Under the pieces are notes generated by a model, which had not been told where the DNA came from, did no database searches, and saw only the letters and a list, made by a program, of their open reading frames with translations. A DNA stretch of 16,870 bases from Enterocloster bolteae (GTDB taxonomy: Bacteria; Bacillota_A; Clostridia; Lachnospirales; Lachnospiraceae): NCBI GenBank assembly GCA_021769025.1, contig JAETTS010000014.1, positions 1 to 16,870 on the forward strand. The letters run 5' to 3'. This document shows, piece after piece, positions 7,402 to 14,587 of the stretch. The translations under genes and the position numbers were made by a program. Position 1 is the stretch's first letter, and every line of letters starts with the position of its first letter.

Positions 7402-9756
7402 CTACATGAGATGAAGTTTCCTTGCCACAGCCAAAAGCCTGGTTCCTCCGGGAAAATGCTTCATTTCCACTGCATCGATTCCCCTCCATTTGATTAATAG
7501 CACAAAGTAGACCATCACTGCAATGAGGATGGAAACCAGGGTACTGACCAGATTTCCCAGCTTTAAAGCGCAGAGCCGGTAGGTTCCATAGGCACTGGCC
7601 CCCATCACCGCAGAACAGGCAAGGGGAATCAGAAAAGTCTTTACAATCTCCTGCCGGTACCGCTTATATCTGGAAATCGCCCTTGCATTTAAGATACAGA
7701 TGAAAAGGGCAAATAAAATATTGGAATACAATACGCCATAGATCCCCAGCCTAAACACCCGAAGCATCACATAGAGGATGATTCCATGAAGCACCATGGA
7801 GATGGCTGCATTCTGAATGGGCACTTTCATCCGGTTGATTCCCTGAAGCACAGCGTTGGTTACTGTGGAGAGGGAGTACACCACCACTGCCGATGATCCA
7901 AGCAGCGTCATACGGATCAGCATCTCATTGTCCCCTCCTGAGAACAGAAGATTACACACAGGCGCAGCCAATACCGTAAGCCCTACAGCGGAGGGAATGG
8001 CAATGATCATGGAAAACCGGATTGCGCTGGAGATTTTTTCCAAAGTCTGTCTCCGGTTTCTCTCCGCCACGGCTTTGGACAGGGATGGGATCAACGACGA
8101 GGAAAGGGAGTTGGCCACAGCCACAGGAATGTTAAATAACAGGTGATATTTTCCGGAGTAAACGCCCCACTGGGAGGCAATCTCATCCTCTTTTCCAAGC
8201 CAGGACATCACCTGTCCGAATAAGGTGTTGTCGATTACTGTGCTGCTGTTGTAAAGGGTACTGCTTATGATAATGGGCACCACAGTAAAAACAAGAATCC
8301 CTGTGATCGTCCCATAGCTTTCTATGTGGCCTGGCGGCTCCCTTCTGGCTTTCCTCCTTATGGAAGGCAGATAGAGGAACAGAAACCCAACAAACATCAA
8401 AAGCGCAGTCAGTGCCCCGGCCCCGGTTCCCAGTGCCCCTCCCGCCGCACCGAAAGCATAGGAGTATTCTGTGGAATGATACACCAGATTGGACTCTGCG
8501 CCGATATCAAACAGCGTCTTGGCCGCCAGAAGGCTGACCACCGCATTGACAATCTGCTCAAAAACCTGAGAGACCGCTGTGGGAACCATAGTGGCATGTC
8601 CCTGGAAAAAACCTCGCAAGACACCTAGATAAGCCATGATCCATATAGTAGGAGCCAAAACCCGAAGGGCATAGGCGCTAAACGGCATCTTGATGATCCT
8701 GGCAGCAAAAAAATCTGCCCCGAACCACAGCGCGCAGAATCCAAGGCCGCCAGCAATGGTGGCATAAAATAATGCTGCTTTCAGGATTCTCAATGCATTG
8801 CGATTCTGTTTTTTGGCCAGCCTGGCAGACACCATCTTGGATACTGCCACCGGCATACTGTAAGAAGATAAGATTAACAGGATGGAATAAATATTGTAAG
8901 CCGCGCTGTAATATCCATTCCCCTCGTCACCGATGTAATTGGCCAGGGGGATCCGGTAAAACATTCCAATAAGACGGACAATAATCCCTGCCACGGCAAG
9001 AATACTCCCCTGGACGATAAAATTGGGCCCCGTCTTTTTTCTGGCAGGCGGCCTGCCTGATTCCGGTATCCGCCGGCTCCCGGCCTGGACAGAGGTCTGG
9101 CGGCCAGAAACATCTGGAAACGATTGGCGGCGCTGTACTGGTTGGGCTGCCTGCTGCCTGCTGCCCAGCCGTTCCGGCGAGGGCTGCCTTTGGCTTTGTT
9201 GTTCCATCGGCATGCCGGAGCCCATAGCCCCTGGAGGAGACTGCCTGCTATCCATGTGCCTGGATAACCTGGAAGATCCAGAAGGCTGAGGGGCAGTCTG
9301 TCTGAAGGCCCCGTAACCTGCAGCCATCCCCTGGCGGCCGACTGGATTGCCTGAACCAGTAGGTGCTCCCTGACGGCCAGCTGGATTGCCTGAACCGGCG
9401 GATGCTCCCTGATGGCCAGCTGGATTGCCTGAAGCAGCGGACACTCCCTGACGGCCAGCTGGATTGCCTGAAGCAGCGGACGCTCCCTGATGGCCAGGCA
9501 GACTGCCTGGCGACGGCTGGCGGTTTCCGCTTCCGGCCTGGGGCATAGGATTTTGGGAGCCATACAGGCCCCGTCCTTCCCATTGGTCTTTCTGCCTTCC
9601 TCCACGAGCCAACATCTGCTCCCGCTCTGCTGCCAGCATAGAGCCAAAGCCTGCGTCCGCCGATGTGGTCTGCCCAGTCCGCTGTACATGGGAGAACCGG
9701 TTCCCCGGCCCCGAATATTTACTTCTGGTCTGCTTTACTCTAGTCGTCTTGTCCAT
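7402..9756 (-). CDS. SpoVB/MurJ-like lipid flippase (MOP superfamily) with a long low-complexity N-terminal extension
   Basis: The protein has 784 residues from the ATG at 9754-9756. The C-terminal part, from about residue 240, is a polytopic membrane protein of the polysaccharide-transport/SpoVB family. It starts GPNFIVQGSILAVAGIIVRL, then MFYRIPLANYIGDEGNGYY, and continues with a dozen or more hydrophobic segments. Such proteins move lipid-linked oligosaccharides across the membrane for peptidoglycan or spore cortex. The first 240 residues are unlike the family: hydrophilic, rich in Gly, Ser, Gln, Pro and Arg, with four tandem 13-residue repeats of the type GRQGASAASGNPA near 88-139. The frame stays open throughout and no internal Shine-Dalgarno starts the core alone. 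The ATG overlaps the DUF3048 gene by 17 bases. GGAG is only four bases ahead of it, so the exact start is uncertain; a GTG at 9778-9780 lacks a ribosome binding site. Confidence 0.85.
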   Translation of the reverse strand: MDKTTRVKQTRSKYSGPGNRFSHVQRTGQTTSADAGFGSMLAAEREQMLARGGRQKDQWEGRGLYGSQNPMPQAGSGNRQPSPGSLPGHQGASAASGNPAGRQGVSAASGNPAGHQGASAGSGNPAGRQGAPTGSGNPVGRQGMAAGYGAFRQTAPQPSGSSRLSRHMDSRQSPPGAMGSGMPMEQQSQRQPSPERLGSRQQAAQPVQRRQSFPDVSGRQTSVQAGSRRIPESGRPPARKKTGPNFIVQGSILAVAGIIVRLIGMFYRIPLANYIGDEGNGYYSAAYNIYSILLILSSYSMPVAVSKMVSARLAKKQNRNALRILKAALFYATIAGGLGFCALWFGADFFAARIIKMPFSAYALRVLAPTIWIMAYLGVLRGFFQGHATMVPTAVSQVFEQIVNAVVSLLAAKTLFDIGAESNLVYHSTEYSYAFGAAGGALGTGAGALTALLMFVGFLFLYLPSIRRKARREPPGHIESYGTITGILVFTVVPIIISSTLYNSSTVIDNTLFGQVMSWLGKEDEIASQWGVYSGKYHLLFNIPVAVANSLSSSLIPSLSKAVAERNRRQTLEKISSAIRFSMIIAIPSAVGLTVLAAPVCNLLFSGGDNEMLIRMTLLGSSAVVVYSLSTVTNAVLQGINRMKVPIQNAAISMVLHGIILYVMLRVFRLGIYGVLYSNILFALFICILNARAISRYKRYRQEIVKTFLIPLACSAVMGASAYGTYRLCALKLGNLVSTLVSILIAVMVYFVLLIKWRGIDAVEMKHFPGGTRLLAVARKLHLM
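9329..9500. repeat. 39-bp tandem repeats inside the flippase gene
   Basis: Four head-to-tail 39-base units begin at 9329, 9368, 9407 and 9446, with a partial fifth from 9485. They differ at a handful of positions. As 39 is divisible by three, they encode 13-residue units (consensus GxQGASAxSGNPA) and copy number can change without breaking the frame. They make up the centre of the low-complexity N-terminal extension of the flippase. Confidence 0.95.
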
Positions 9757-10891
9757 AGATCTCCGTCTTGTCGAAATCACTGGTGGGGATGATGCAGATC
9801 CAGGTCTTTCCCTGGTTCAACGTGATTTCTTCCTTGTCCACGTTATAATAATGGGTTACGCCAAACTGTCCGTCCTTTTCCCAGCTTAAAGGAATTGCCC
9901 GGCCATTGGTAATATAGTACCCATATTGGCTGGTATGTACATCAATATTCAAATATTCTGTGGTGGCATAATGCCCGGTGGAACAATACTGTAAGATCAG
10001 GTTTTTCACGGCAATGGGACCTTCGGAGCCTTCGTGTTCGGCTCCGTACTGATACCGGTGATACAGCCCTTCTTCCTCTGAATACACAAAATACGGGTTG
10101 TTCAAAGAATATCCGGGAACTACCCGGCGCGCATCCAGAGAGTTTTCAAGAACAATAGACTCTCCGTCTTTCGCAAAGCGGTAATGGCCGTCATAATCCG
10201 GTGAATACTCCTGGGAATATCCCAGCTTTTCTATGGCCTTATGAAGCTTCTCAAAACTGGTATATGCATTGTGGGGGGCTTTTCGGTCGCTGCTTCGATA
10301 AAAGGCCACGCTTCCCACCCCTTCGATTCCGTTTATATTATCCACATTGTCCAGATAGGGACGGGCAAACGTACTCTGTCCGAAATGAGCATAGATGGCA
10401 TCAAATTCCCTGGCGAAAAAGGTATAGTAAGTCCGGCAGCTTCTAACAGATCCGATCCTGTCCAGGTCATCGTAATCCTCTATGATTGCCATGTAGCGGT
10501 TCATGCCGCCCTCCACCGGAGCCTCGTAAACCACACCGGCACGGTTGATGCCGTACTGGGGAAGGGCCGCCTTGTCATTGCTCATCATTACAGCTAAGGG
10601 CCTGCGGTCTCCCTTTTCCACGTCCACCATCTCCCCGGTTAGATAGCTTCTGATCTTACCATCAACGGCAACCCTCTCCTCCGGTTCTTCCTCGGTCTCT
10701 TCTTCCGTTTCGGTCTCTTCCTCGGTCTCCTGGGTTTCGGACTCATCCTGTGGTGTCTCAATGACAATTCTCACCGGAGAACTTTCCGTAGCCATAGCTT
10801 CCTCCGACTTTTTCCCGCAGCCTGCCAACAGTACCGTCATGACCATCATAGCCAGCAAAACAGCCGCCCATGCTGTCTCCTTCTTTTTCAT
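9740..10891 (-). CDS. DUF3048 domain lipoprotein (YerB-like)
   Basis: The protein has 383 residues. It starts with a lysine-rich n-region and hydrophobic stretch ending in the lipobox LLAGC (Cys25), so it should be lipid-anchored on the outer face of the membrane. Residues about 45-75 are an acidic linker made almost only of Glu and Thr. The DUF3048 domain begins near RPLAVMMSNDKAALPQYG and includes VVYEAPVEGGMNRYMAI and RIGSVRSCRTYY, all typical of the YerB family. A second conserved part with DARRVVPGYS and the C-terminal QGKTWICIIP segment follows. The family function is unknown to me. I chose the ATG at 10889-10891, six bases after AAGGTGGAG; an in-frame GTG four codons upstream would overlap that site. 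The gene overlaps the downstream flippase by 17 bases, suggesting coupled expression and perhaps a shared cell-envelope role. Confidence 0.88.
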   Translation of the reverse strand: MKKKETAWAAVLLAMMVMTVLLAGCGKKSEEAMATESSPVRIVIETPQDESETQETEEETETEEETEEEPEERVAVDGKIRSYLTGEMVDVEKGDRRPLAVMMSNDKAALPQYGINRAGVVYEAPVEGGMNRYMAIIEDYDDLDRIGSVRSCRTYYTFFAREFDAIYAHFGQSTFARPYLDNVDNINGIEGVGSVAFYRSSDRKAPHNAYTSFEKLHKAIEKLGYSQEYSPDYDGHYRFAKDGESIVLENSLDARRVVPGYSLNNPYFVYSEEEGLYHRYQYGAEHEGSEGPIAVKNLILQYCSTGHYATTEYLNIDVHTSQYGYYITNGRAIPLSWEKDGQFGVTHYYNVDKEEITLNQGKTWICIIPTSDFDKTEIYGQDD

Positions 10892-10931
10892 AAGCATCTC
10901 CACCTTTTTGTCTTGTATTCACCGCTGTCAC

Positions 10932-10946
10932 GTACCGTTTTGGTAC
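10932..10946. repeat. Short palindrome GTACC-N5-GGTAC upstream of the DUF3048 gene
   Basis: Perfect five-base arms lie at 10932-10936 and 10942-10946, about 40 bases before the DUF3048 start codon. The rest of the 170-base gap between ybeY and this gene (10892-11061) holds no gene and no clear terminator or sigma-A promoter. The element may be an operator, but it is short enough to be chance. Confidence 0.3.
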
Positions 10947-11061
10947 TGTATGCGCCAAATTCTGCCATGTATTATCGCGCCAGAACGGTCAGAACTGCTG
11001 GCAGTTGCCGAAATCTATAGAGTCCTGATACCAATCCATATTGTGATGGCTGCCGCATATC

Positions 11062-11562
11062 TCAGTCACGGCGATACCCCATGTGTTCCAGAATCCGCCG
11101 CTGTTTCTCTTCCATCACCATCCGCTCCTCTTCCTCCATGTGGTCATATCCACACAAATGGAGCATGCTGTGGGCCGTTAAAAATGCAAGTTCTCGTTCC
11201 ATGGAATGCCCGTATGCATTGGCCTGTTCTTCCACCTTATCCACAGATATCATAATATCCCCCAGCATCAGTTCCCCGGTCTCCGGATTAAAGCAGTCGG
11301 CAAAGCTTTCCTCCACATCCTGAAAATCCGATGGGGCGTCATATTCCAGCATCGGAAAGGAAAGCACATCCGTAGGATTGTCGATATCCCGGAACTCCTT
11401 ATTCACCTGTTGGATGCCTTCATTATCGGTCAAAACCACGGTTACCTCCGCCTCGTAAGGGCAATTCTCATACTCCAGCGTCCCTGCAATCATCTCACGC
11501 AGGATCTTCTCCCATGGAAGATCCAATTTCTTCTCTGCCTCATATTCGATATGAATGGTCAT
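11062..11562 (-). CDS. ybeY: Endoribonuclease YbeY (rRNA maturation factor)
   Basis: YbeY is a zinc-dependent single-strand endoribonuclease needed for 16S rRNA 3'-end maturation and ribosome quality control. The protein has 166 residues. The diagnostic motif HSMLHLCGYDH supplies the three zinc ligands His131, His135 and His141. NPTDVLSFPM (about 62-71) and GDIMISVDKV (about 101-110) are the other conserved segments. The start ATG has AAAGGAG eight bases ahead. It follows the phoH-like gene by 31 bases in the usual phoH-ybeY order. In many Firmicutes an HD-domain gene (pgpH/yqfF) lies between them and dgkA, cdd and era follow; neither is seen here. The next gene encodes a DUF3048 lipoprotein. 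Confidence 0.96.
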   Translation of the reverse strand: MTIHIEYEAEKKLDLPWEKILREMIAGTLEYENCPYEAEVTVVLTDNEGIQQVNKEFRDIDNPTDVLSFPMLEYDAPSDFQDVEESFADCFNPETGELMLGDIMISVDKVEEQANAYGHSMERELAFLTAHSMLHLCGYDHMEEEERMVMEEKQRRILEHMGYRRD

Positions 11563-11593
11563 CTAACGTCTCCTTTGTCTCTTAGTTGAACCT

Positions 11594-12667
11594 TTAGATA
11601 GAACGCTGTCTCCGAAGCCGTCGTTTCTTACGTCCTTTGCCGTCTGAAAAAGCCTGCGCTCCCTTGCCATTGGCTTTCTCAGCCTTCCTGGCTTCCGTCA
11701 GGCCTTTCTGGCTTTTCTTCTCGTAGTCGTCATAGGCTTGTACGATCTGTTGCACCAGTGGGTGCCGAACCACATCGCTGCTGGTTAAGTAGCAGAATCC
11801 AATATCCTCAATCTTCTTAAGCACCTTCACGGCCACATCCAGCCCGGAAGTGCTTCCTCCCGGCAAATCCTTCTGGGTCTGGTCGCCTGTTATGATCACT
11901 TTGGAGCCAAAACCGATCCTGGTTAAAAACATCTTCATCTGTGCCGGCGTGGTATTCTGGGCCTCATCCAGGATGATAAAGGCATTGTCCAGTGTCCGTC
12001 CTCTCATATAGGCCAGAGGCGCCACCTCGATCAGCCCTTTTTCCGCGTTGTGCATATAGCTTTCCGCTCCCATAATCTGATGGAGGGCATCGTAGAGAGG
12101 CCGCAGATAGGGATCGATCTTGCTCTGTAAGTCTCCTGGCAGGAACCCCAGCTTCTCCCCTGCCTCGATGGCAGGCCTGGTTAAAATGATCCTGCCTACC
12201 TGGCCGTCTTTAAAAGCCTGTATTCCCATAGCCATAGCCAGATATGTCTTGCCAGTTCCGGCCGGGCCGATGCCAAACACCACCATCTTCTTGCGGATAG
12301 CGTCCACATAGGCCTTCTGTCCCAGAGTCTTTGGCTTCACCGGTTTTCCGCTTACTGTCCTGCAGATGATATCCTGGTCAATGGCAAGGATCTGGCTGTC
12401 ATTTTCCGAGAAGGACAGGGCGATGGCATAATCCACATTCTGCTGAGTGATCACATTCCCTCTCTTTGACAGTTCAATCAGATTGTGAAACACGCTTTTG
12501 GCCTTACCTGTCATCTCCTCCGGTCCGATGACCTTTAAGCATCCGTCTCTGGATACCATGGTGACATGAAACGTCCGTTCTATTTTCTTGATATACTCGT
12601 CAAACTGCCCGCAGACATTTTTTTCATGTTCTGCAGGGATATCAACCATTGTCTCAATCACGCTCAT
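11594..12667 (-). CDS. phoH: PhoH-like ATPase (PhoH family, YqfE type)
   Basis: This 357-residue protein belongs to the PhoH family of P-loop ATPases, cytoplasmic proteins linked with RNA metabolism and usually encoded next to ybeY. Residues about 1-110 form the N-terminal domain, with a KH-like RNA-binding character in this family. The Walker A motif GPAGTGKT is at 134-141, a TRPAIEAGEKLGFLPG segment at 163-178, and the Walker B IILDEAQN at 231-238. VIITGDQTQKDLP follows. The C-terminal tail from about 325 is very basic (KKRRLRRQRS near the end), which could aid RNA binding. The start ATG overlaps the yqfD stop codon (ATGA), with AAGG four bases ahead and a stronger AGGAG further upstream. 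Confidence 0.95.
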   Translation of the reverse strand: MSVIETMVDIPAEHEKNVCGQFDEYIKKIERTFHVTMVSRDGCLKVIGPEEMTGKAKSVFHNLIELSKRGNVITQQNVDYAIALSFSENDSQILAIDQDIICRTVSGKPVKPKTLGQKAYVDAIRKKMVVFGIGPAGTGKTYLAMAMGIQAFKDGQVGRIILTRPAIEAGEKLGFLPGDLQSKIDPYLRPLYDALHQIMGAESYMHNAEKGLIEVAPLAYMRGRTLDNAFIILDEAQNTTPAQMKMFLTRIGFGSKVIITGDQTQKDLPGGSTSGLDVAVKVLKKIEDIGFCYLTSSDVVRHPLVQQIVQAYDDYEKKSQKGLTEARKAEKANGKGAQAFSDGKGRKKRRLRRQRSI

Positions 12668-13917
12668 CTTGCCTTATTCGTCTCCTCATCGTCCTTGGAA
12701 TCCACGGGGACAGGCTGTTCCATATCCGTTATCGGCTGCTCTGCGGCGATCATCTCCTGGGCAGCCACCTGGCCCTGTATGGTATAAAAAGATTCATTCT
12801 CTTGTATTTTAACATTATTTTCAATAATTTGTACCCCCTTTTCTAATAAATTTTTTAGATAATGTTCTTCCACTTGGTTTGCCGCCTGCTGCACCTCCTG
12901 GCTGGTGTATGGACGTTCATAGGAAATGTATTCCTCCCCCTCAATCTTTTCCAGATAAACCGGCAGGTAAAAATCATCCAGAAGGCACAGCTGGGTAGTC
13001 TCTGACACATAGCTCCACGGGTTCTCCCCCCATGAGGGAAACAGAAACATCCACCGGTAAGGCCCTATCTGCAGGCCTCCTCCCAGACGCTTTTTTCCGG
13101 TCTTAACAGTGGTTTTGTGAATCTTTGGCAGCGTTTCCTCATAGGAGTAGGACGTAGCCCCATAGATGTCTGCGTCAGCATGGACGTAGGCGTTGCGGAC
13201 CACATCCCCACTGTCATTCATGATGGGAATCCGGGAGGCCACCAGCACTTGCCCTGCCTCCACCGTATCTCCGATAGCCGCCTGGGCCTTACCTTGTCTC
13301 ACGATCATATGGGTAATGGTTGCTGGTTTTTCTGCTACCAGGTCACAGGGCGTTTCATCTTTCACAGGCACGGAAAAAAGCACCTGGTTTTCTTTGATTT
13401 TGATCAAAAGCCGGGTTCCGGATACCCGGGCGGACACCCAGGTGATCTCTGGAAAGCGGTTTCGAAGGTTTTCTTCCAGCTGGTCGCAGGAAATGCCGTC
13501 TTTTCTCATACCGTAGCGGATCCCTTGGGCCTCCAGATACCCAAGAAGCGTCTCCCGCGTATAGCGGTGGTTTCCTTCAAAAGAAATGTTCCACACAAAT
13601 AAAGACAGGATGTACAAAAGGAGAAAGAAGGATAGGATTCCCAGAAAAAGCCCTGTCCGTTTTTTGTTTCTCTGTAAAAAAAAGGGGAACCCCTTCCGCT
13701 CAAGGATCCGGATGCGCACCTTTGCTTTTCTGGCCAACGGCCGAAGGGTCTTAAAGGCTGGAAGGGTAATATGGCACAGAAACCCGCCCTTTACCGGTTC
13801 CAGATCCCAGATCTCAATCCGGTTGGCGCTGCAGATATTTAAAAATCGTTCTGAAAAAAAACCGGAGACCCGGATCTTAAGAGAACCTGCCCTCCAGTGG
13901 TTTACGGTCCGAAGCAA
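12664..13917 (-). CDS. yqfD: Sporulation protein YqfD
   Basis: YqfD is a membrane protein made in the mother cell in Bacillus and conserved in spore formers; its biochemical role is not known. This one has 417 residues. It has an N-terminal domain with SLKIRVSGFFSERFLN and RIEIWDLEPVKGGFLCHIT, a single strong membrane segment around residues 88-108 (GLFLGILSFFLLLYILSLFVW), and a large extracytoplasmic part. That part begins ISFEGNHRYTRETLLGYLEAQGI and includes IKENQ and EKPATITHMIVRQGKAQAAIGDTV. I place the start at the TTG 13915-13917, nine bases after GGAGGAG (13927-13933). The in-frame TTG nine bases further up touches that site and would be unusable. The gene follows yqfC closely and its stop overlaps the phoH start. 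Confidence 0.93.
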   Translation of the reverse strand: MLRTVNHWRAGSLKIRVSGFFSERFLNICSANRIEIWDLEPVKGGFLCHITLPAFKTLRPLARKAKVRIRILERKGFPFFLQRNKKRTGLFLGILSFFLLLYILSLFVWNISFEGNHRYTRETLLGYLEAQGIRYGMRKDGISCDQLEENLRNRFPEITWVSARVSGTRLLIKIKENQVLFSVPVKDETPCDLVAEKPATITHMIVRQGKAQAAIGDTVEAGQVLVASRIPIMNDSGDVVRNAYVHADADIYGATSYSYEETLPKIHKTTVKTGKKRLGGGLQIGPYRWMFLFPSWGENPWSYVSETTQLCLLDDFYLPVYLEKIEGEEYISYERPYTSQEVQQAANQVEEHYLKNLLEKGVQIIENNVKIQENESFYTIQGQVAAQEMIAAEQPITDMEQPVPVDSKDDEETNKAR

Positions 13918-13926
13918 TGTAATCAA

Positions 13927-13933
13927 CTCCTCC
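13927..13933 (-). promoter_or_regulatory. Ribosome binding site deciding the TTG start of yqfD
   Basis: GGAGGAG on the minus strand lies nine bases before the TTG at 13915-13917 and directly against another in-frame TTG at 13924-13926. The spacing favours the first. It lies two bases after the yqfC stop codon. Confidence 0.8.
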
Positions 13934-13935
13934 AG

Positions 13936-14205
13936 CTAAGATTCTATGGCAACACAGCCAATCTGTCCTTGGATCATCATATCGTCCTTGGTGTAATATT
14001 CGATCCGAAGCCCCTTTCCCTGAACCAGAATCCGGCATGTTTTGGCCTGAAGCTTGATCTCTTCCTCCTGAAAGCTGACGATCCGGTGATAATTCTCAAT
14101 ATAGACCTTCTGCCGCCCCGTTATGGTAACCATAGGCTCCCCCGGTACGACATCCATGGGAATGCCTAAGGCAGAGGCTGTCTGATCTTTGACATGTTTT
14201 AGCAT
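13936..14205 (-). CDS. yqfC: YabP/YqfC family sporulation protein
   Basis: This 89-residue protein belongs to the YabP/YqfC family, small sporulation proteins needed or conserved in the mother cell of endospore formers. It has the short beta-rich architecture of the family. GEPMVTITGRQKVYIENYHRI, starting near residue 22, is followed by IVSFQEEEIKLQ and a C-terminal GKGLRIEYYTKDDMMIQGQI segment. The start ATG has GGAGG eight bases upstream. It heads the yqfC-yqfD-phoH-ybeY run and lies just after the rpsU terminator, so it needs its own promoter. In Bacillus this pair is under sigma-E, but I could not see a clear sigma-E promoter here. Confidence 0.92.
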   Translation of the reverse strand: MLKHVKDQTASALGIPMDVVPGEPMVTITGRQKVYIENYHRIVSFQEEEIKLQAKTCRILVQGKGLRIEYYTKDDMMIQGQIGCVAIES

Positions 14206-14229
14206 AATTCCGGCCTCCGGCTGAATTTA

Positions 14230-14258
14230 GTTATAGTAAATCTATGCTTTTTGGACAG
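14230..14258 (-). promoter_or_regulatory. Tentative promoter region of the yqfC operon
   Basis: Between the rpsU terminator and yqfC the minus strand has TATAAC (14230-14235), 25 bases before the yqfC start. The -35 hexamer at 16-17 base spacing matches consensus at only three of six positions and sits against the terminator T-run. A promoter is needed here because the terminator is strong, but its exact position and sigma factor are uncertain. Confidence 0.35.
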
Positions 14259-14290
14259 AAAAAAGTCCTTAATCTTCCGACTAAGGACTC
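14257..14290 (-). terminator. Intrinsic terminator of rpsU
   Basis: On the minus strand AGTCCTTA (14282-14289) and TAAGGACT (14264-14271) form a perfect eight-base stem around a ten-base loop. It is followed at once by a run of six T (the last base of the stem and 14259-14263). It starts 17 bases after the rpsU stop codon. Confidence 0.93.
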
Positions 14291-14306
14291 TCCGAACTTC
14301 TTAAAA

Positions 14307-14483
14307 TTAGTTGTACTTGCGCTTTCTTGCAGCTTCAGACTTTTTTTTGCGTCTTACGCTTGGCTTCTCGTAATGCTCTCTCTTACGAATCTCCTGCTGA
14401 ATACCAGCCTTTGCGCAGTTTCTTTTGAATCTGCGTAAAGCGCTGTCCAATGATTCATTATCCTTAACGATCACGTTTGACAT
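14307..14483 (-). CDS. rpsU: 30S ribosomal protein S21 RpsU
   Basis: This 58-residue protein begins [20 protein letters not shown] and continues with the conserved basic helix [21 protein letters not shown] and a lysine/arginine-rich tail ending RKYN. It matches S21 over its whole length. S21 binds the small subunit near the 16S rRNA 3' end and helps translation initiation. The ATG at 14481-14483 has AGGTG six bases upstream, and a stronger GGAGGGAGG about 13 bases upstream. The gene has its own sigma-A promoter, a short leader with a hairpin and a strong terminator, so it is a monocistronic unit. S21 genes next to yqfC/yqfD/phoH are usual in Firmicutes. Confidence 0.98.
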   Translation of the reverse strand: MSNVIVKDNESLDSALRRFKRNCAKAGIQQEIRKREHYEKPSVRRKKKSEAARKRKYN

Positions 14484-14504
14484 AGCTCACACCTAACCTC
14501 CCTC

Positions 14505-14533
14505 CAGTTGTGTACTTGTGCATAATACAACTG
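14505..14533 (-). promoter_or_regulatory. Hairpin in the rpsU leader next to the ribosome binding site
   Basis: CAGTTGT (14527-14533 read on the minus strand) pairs perfectly with ACAACTG (14505-14511), a seven-base stem with a 15-base loop. The 3' arm directly precedes the GGAGGGAGG purine tract. Its place between the predicted transcription start (about 14553) and the Shine-Dalgarno would suit translational control, for example by S21 itself, but that is inference. Confidence 0.5.
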
Positions 14534-14559
14534 TTTGGGTATTTTATAGCACTGCAGTA

Positions 14560-14587
14560 ATTATAACATAAAATCGCCATTCGTCAA
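14560..14587 (-). promoter_or_regulatory. Sigma-A promoter of rpsU
   Basis: TTGACG (14582-14587) and TATAAT (14560-14565) are separated by 16 bases on the minus strand, giving a start near 14553 and a leader of about 70 bases. The -35 box overlaps the stop codon of the upstream SGNH hydrolase gene (TGA at 14584-14586). Confidence 0.85.

Noticed and set aside
9329..9500. CRISPR-like array
   Set aside because: The units are contiguous with no unique spacers and preserve a reading frame, so this is a coding minisatellite.
9023..9792. Several long open frames on both strands over the flippase N-terminal region
   Set aside because: They are by-products of the GC-rich 39-bp repeats and low-complexity coding; the minus frame joined to the membrane core and overlapping the upstream gene is the consistent one.
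10932..10980. Sigma-E-like promoter before the DUF3048 gene (CATACAGT as -10)
   Set aside because: The -10 part fits, but no ATA-type -35 element lies at the right distance; the nearest is about 18 bases away.
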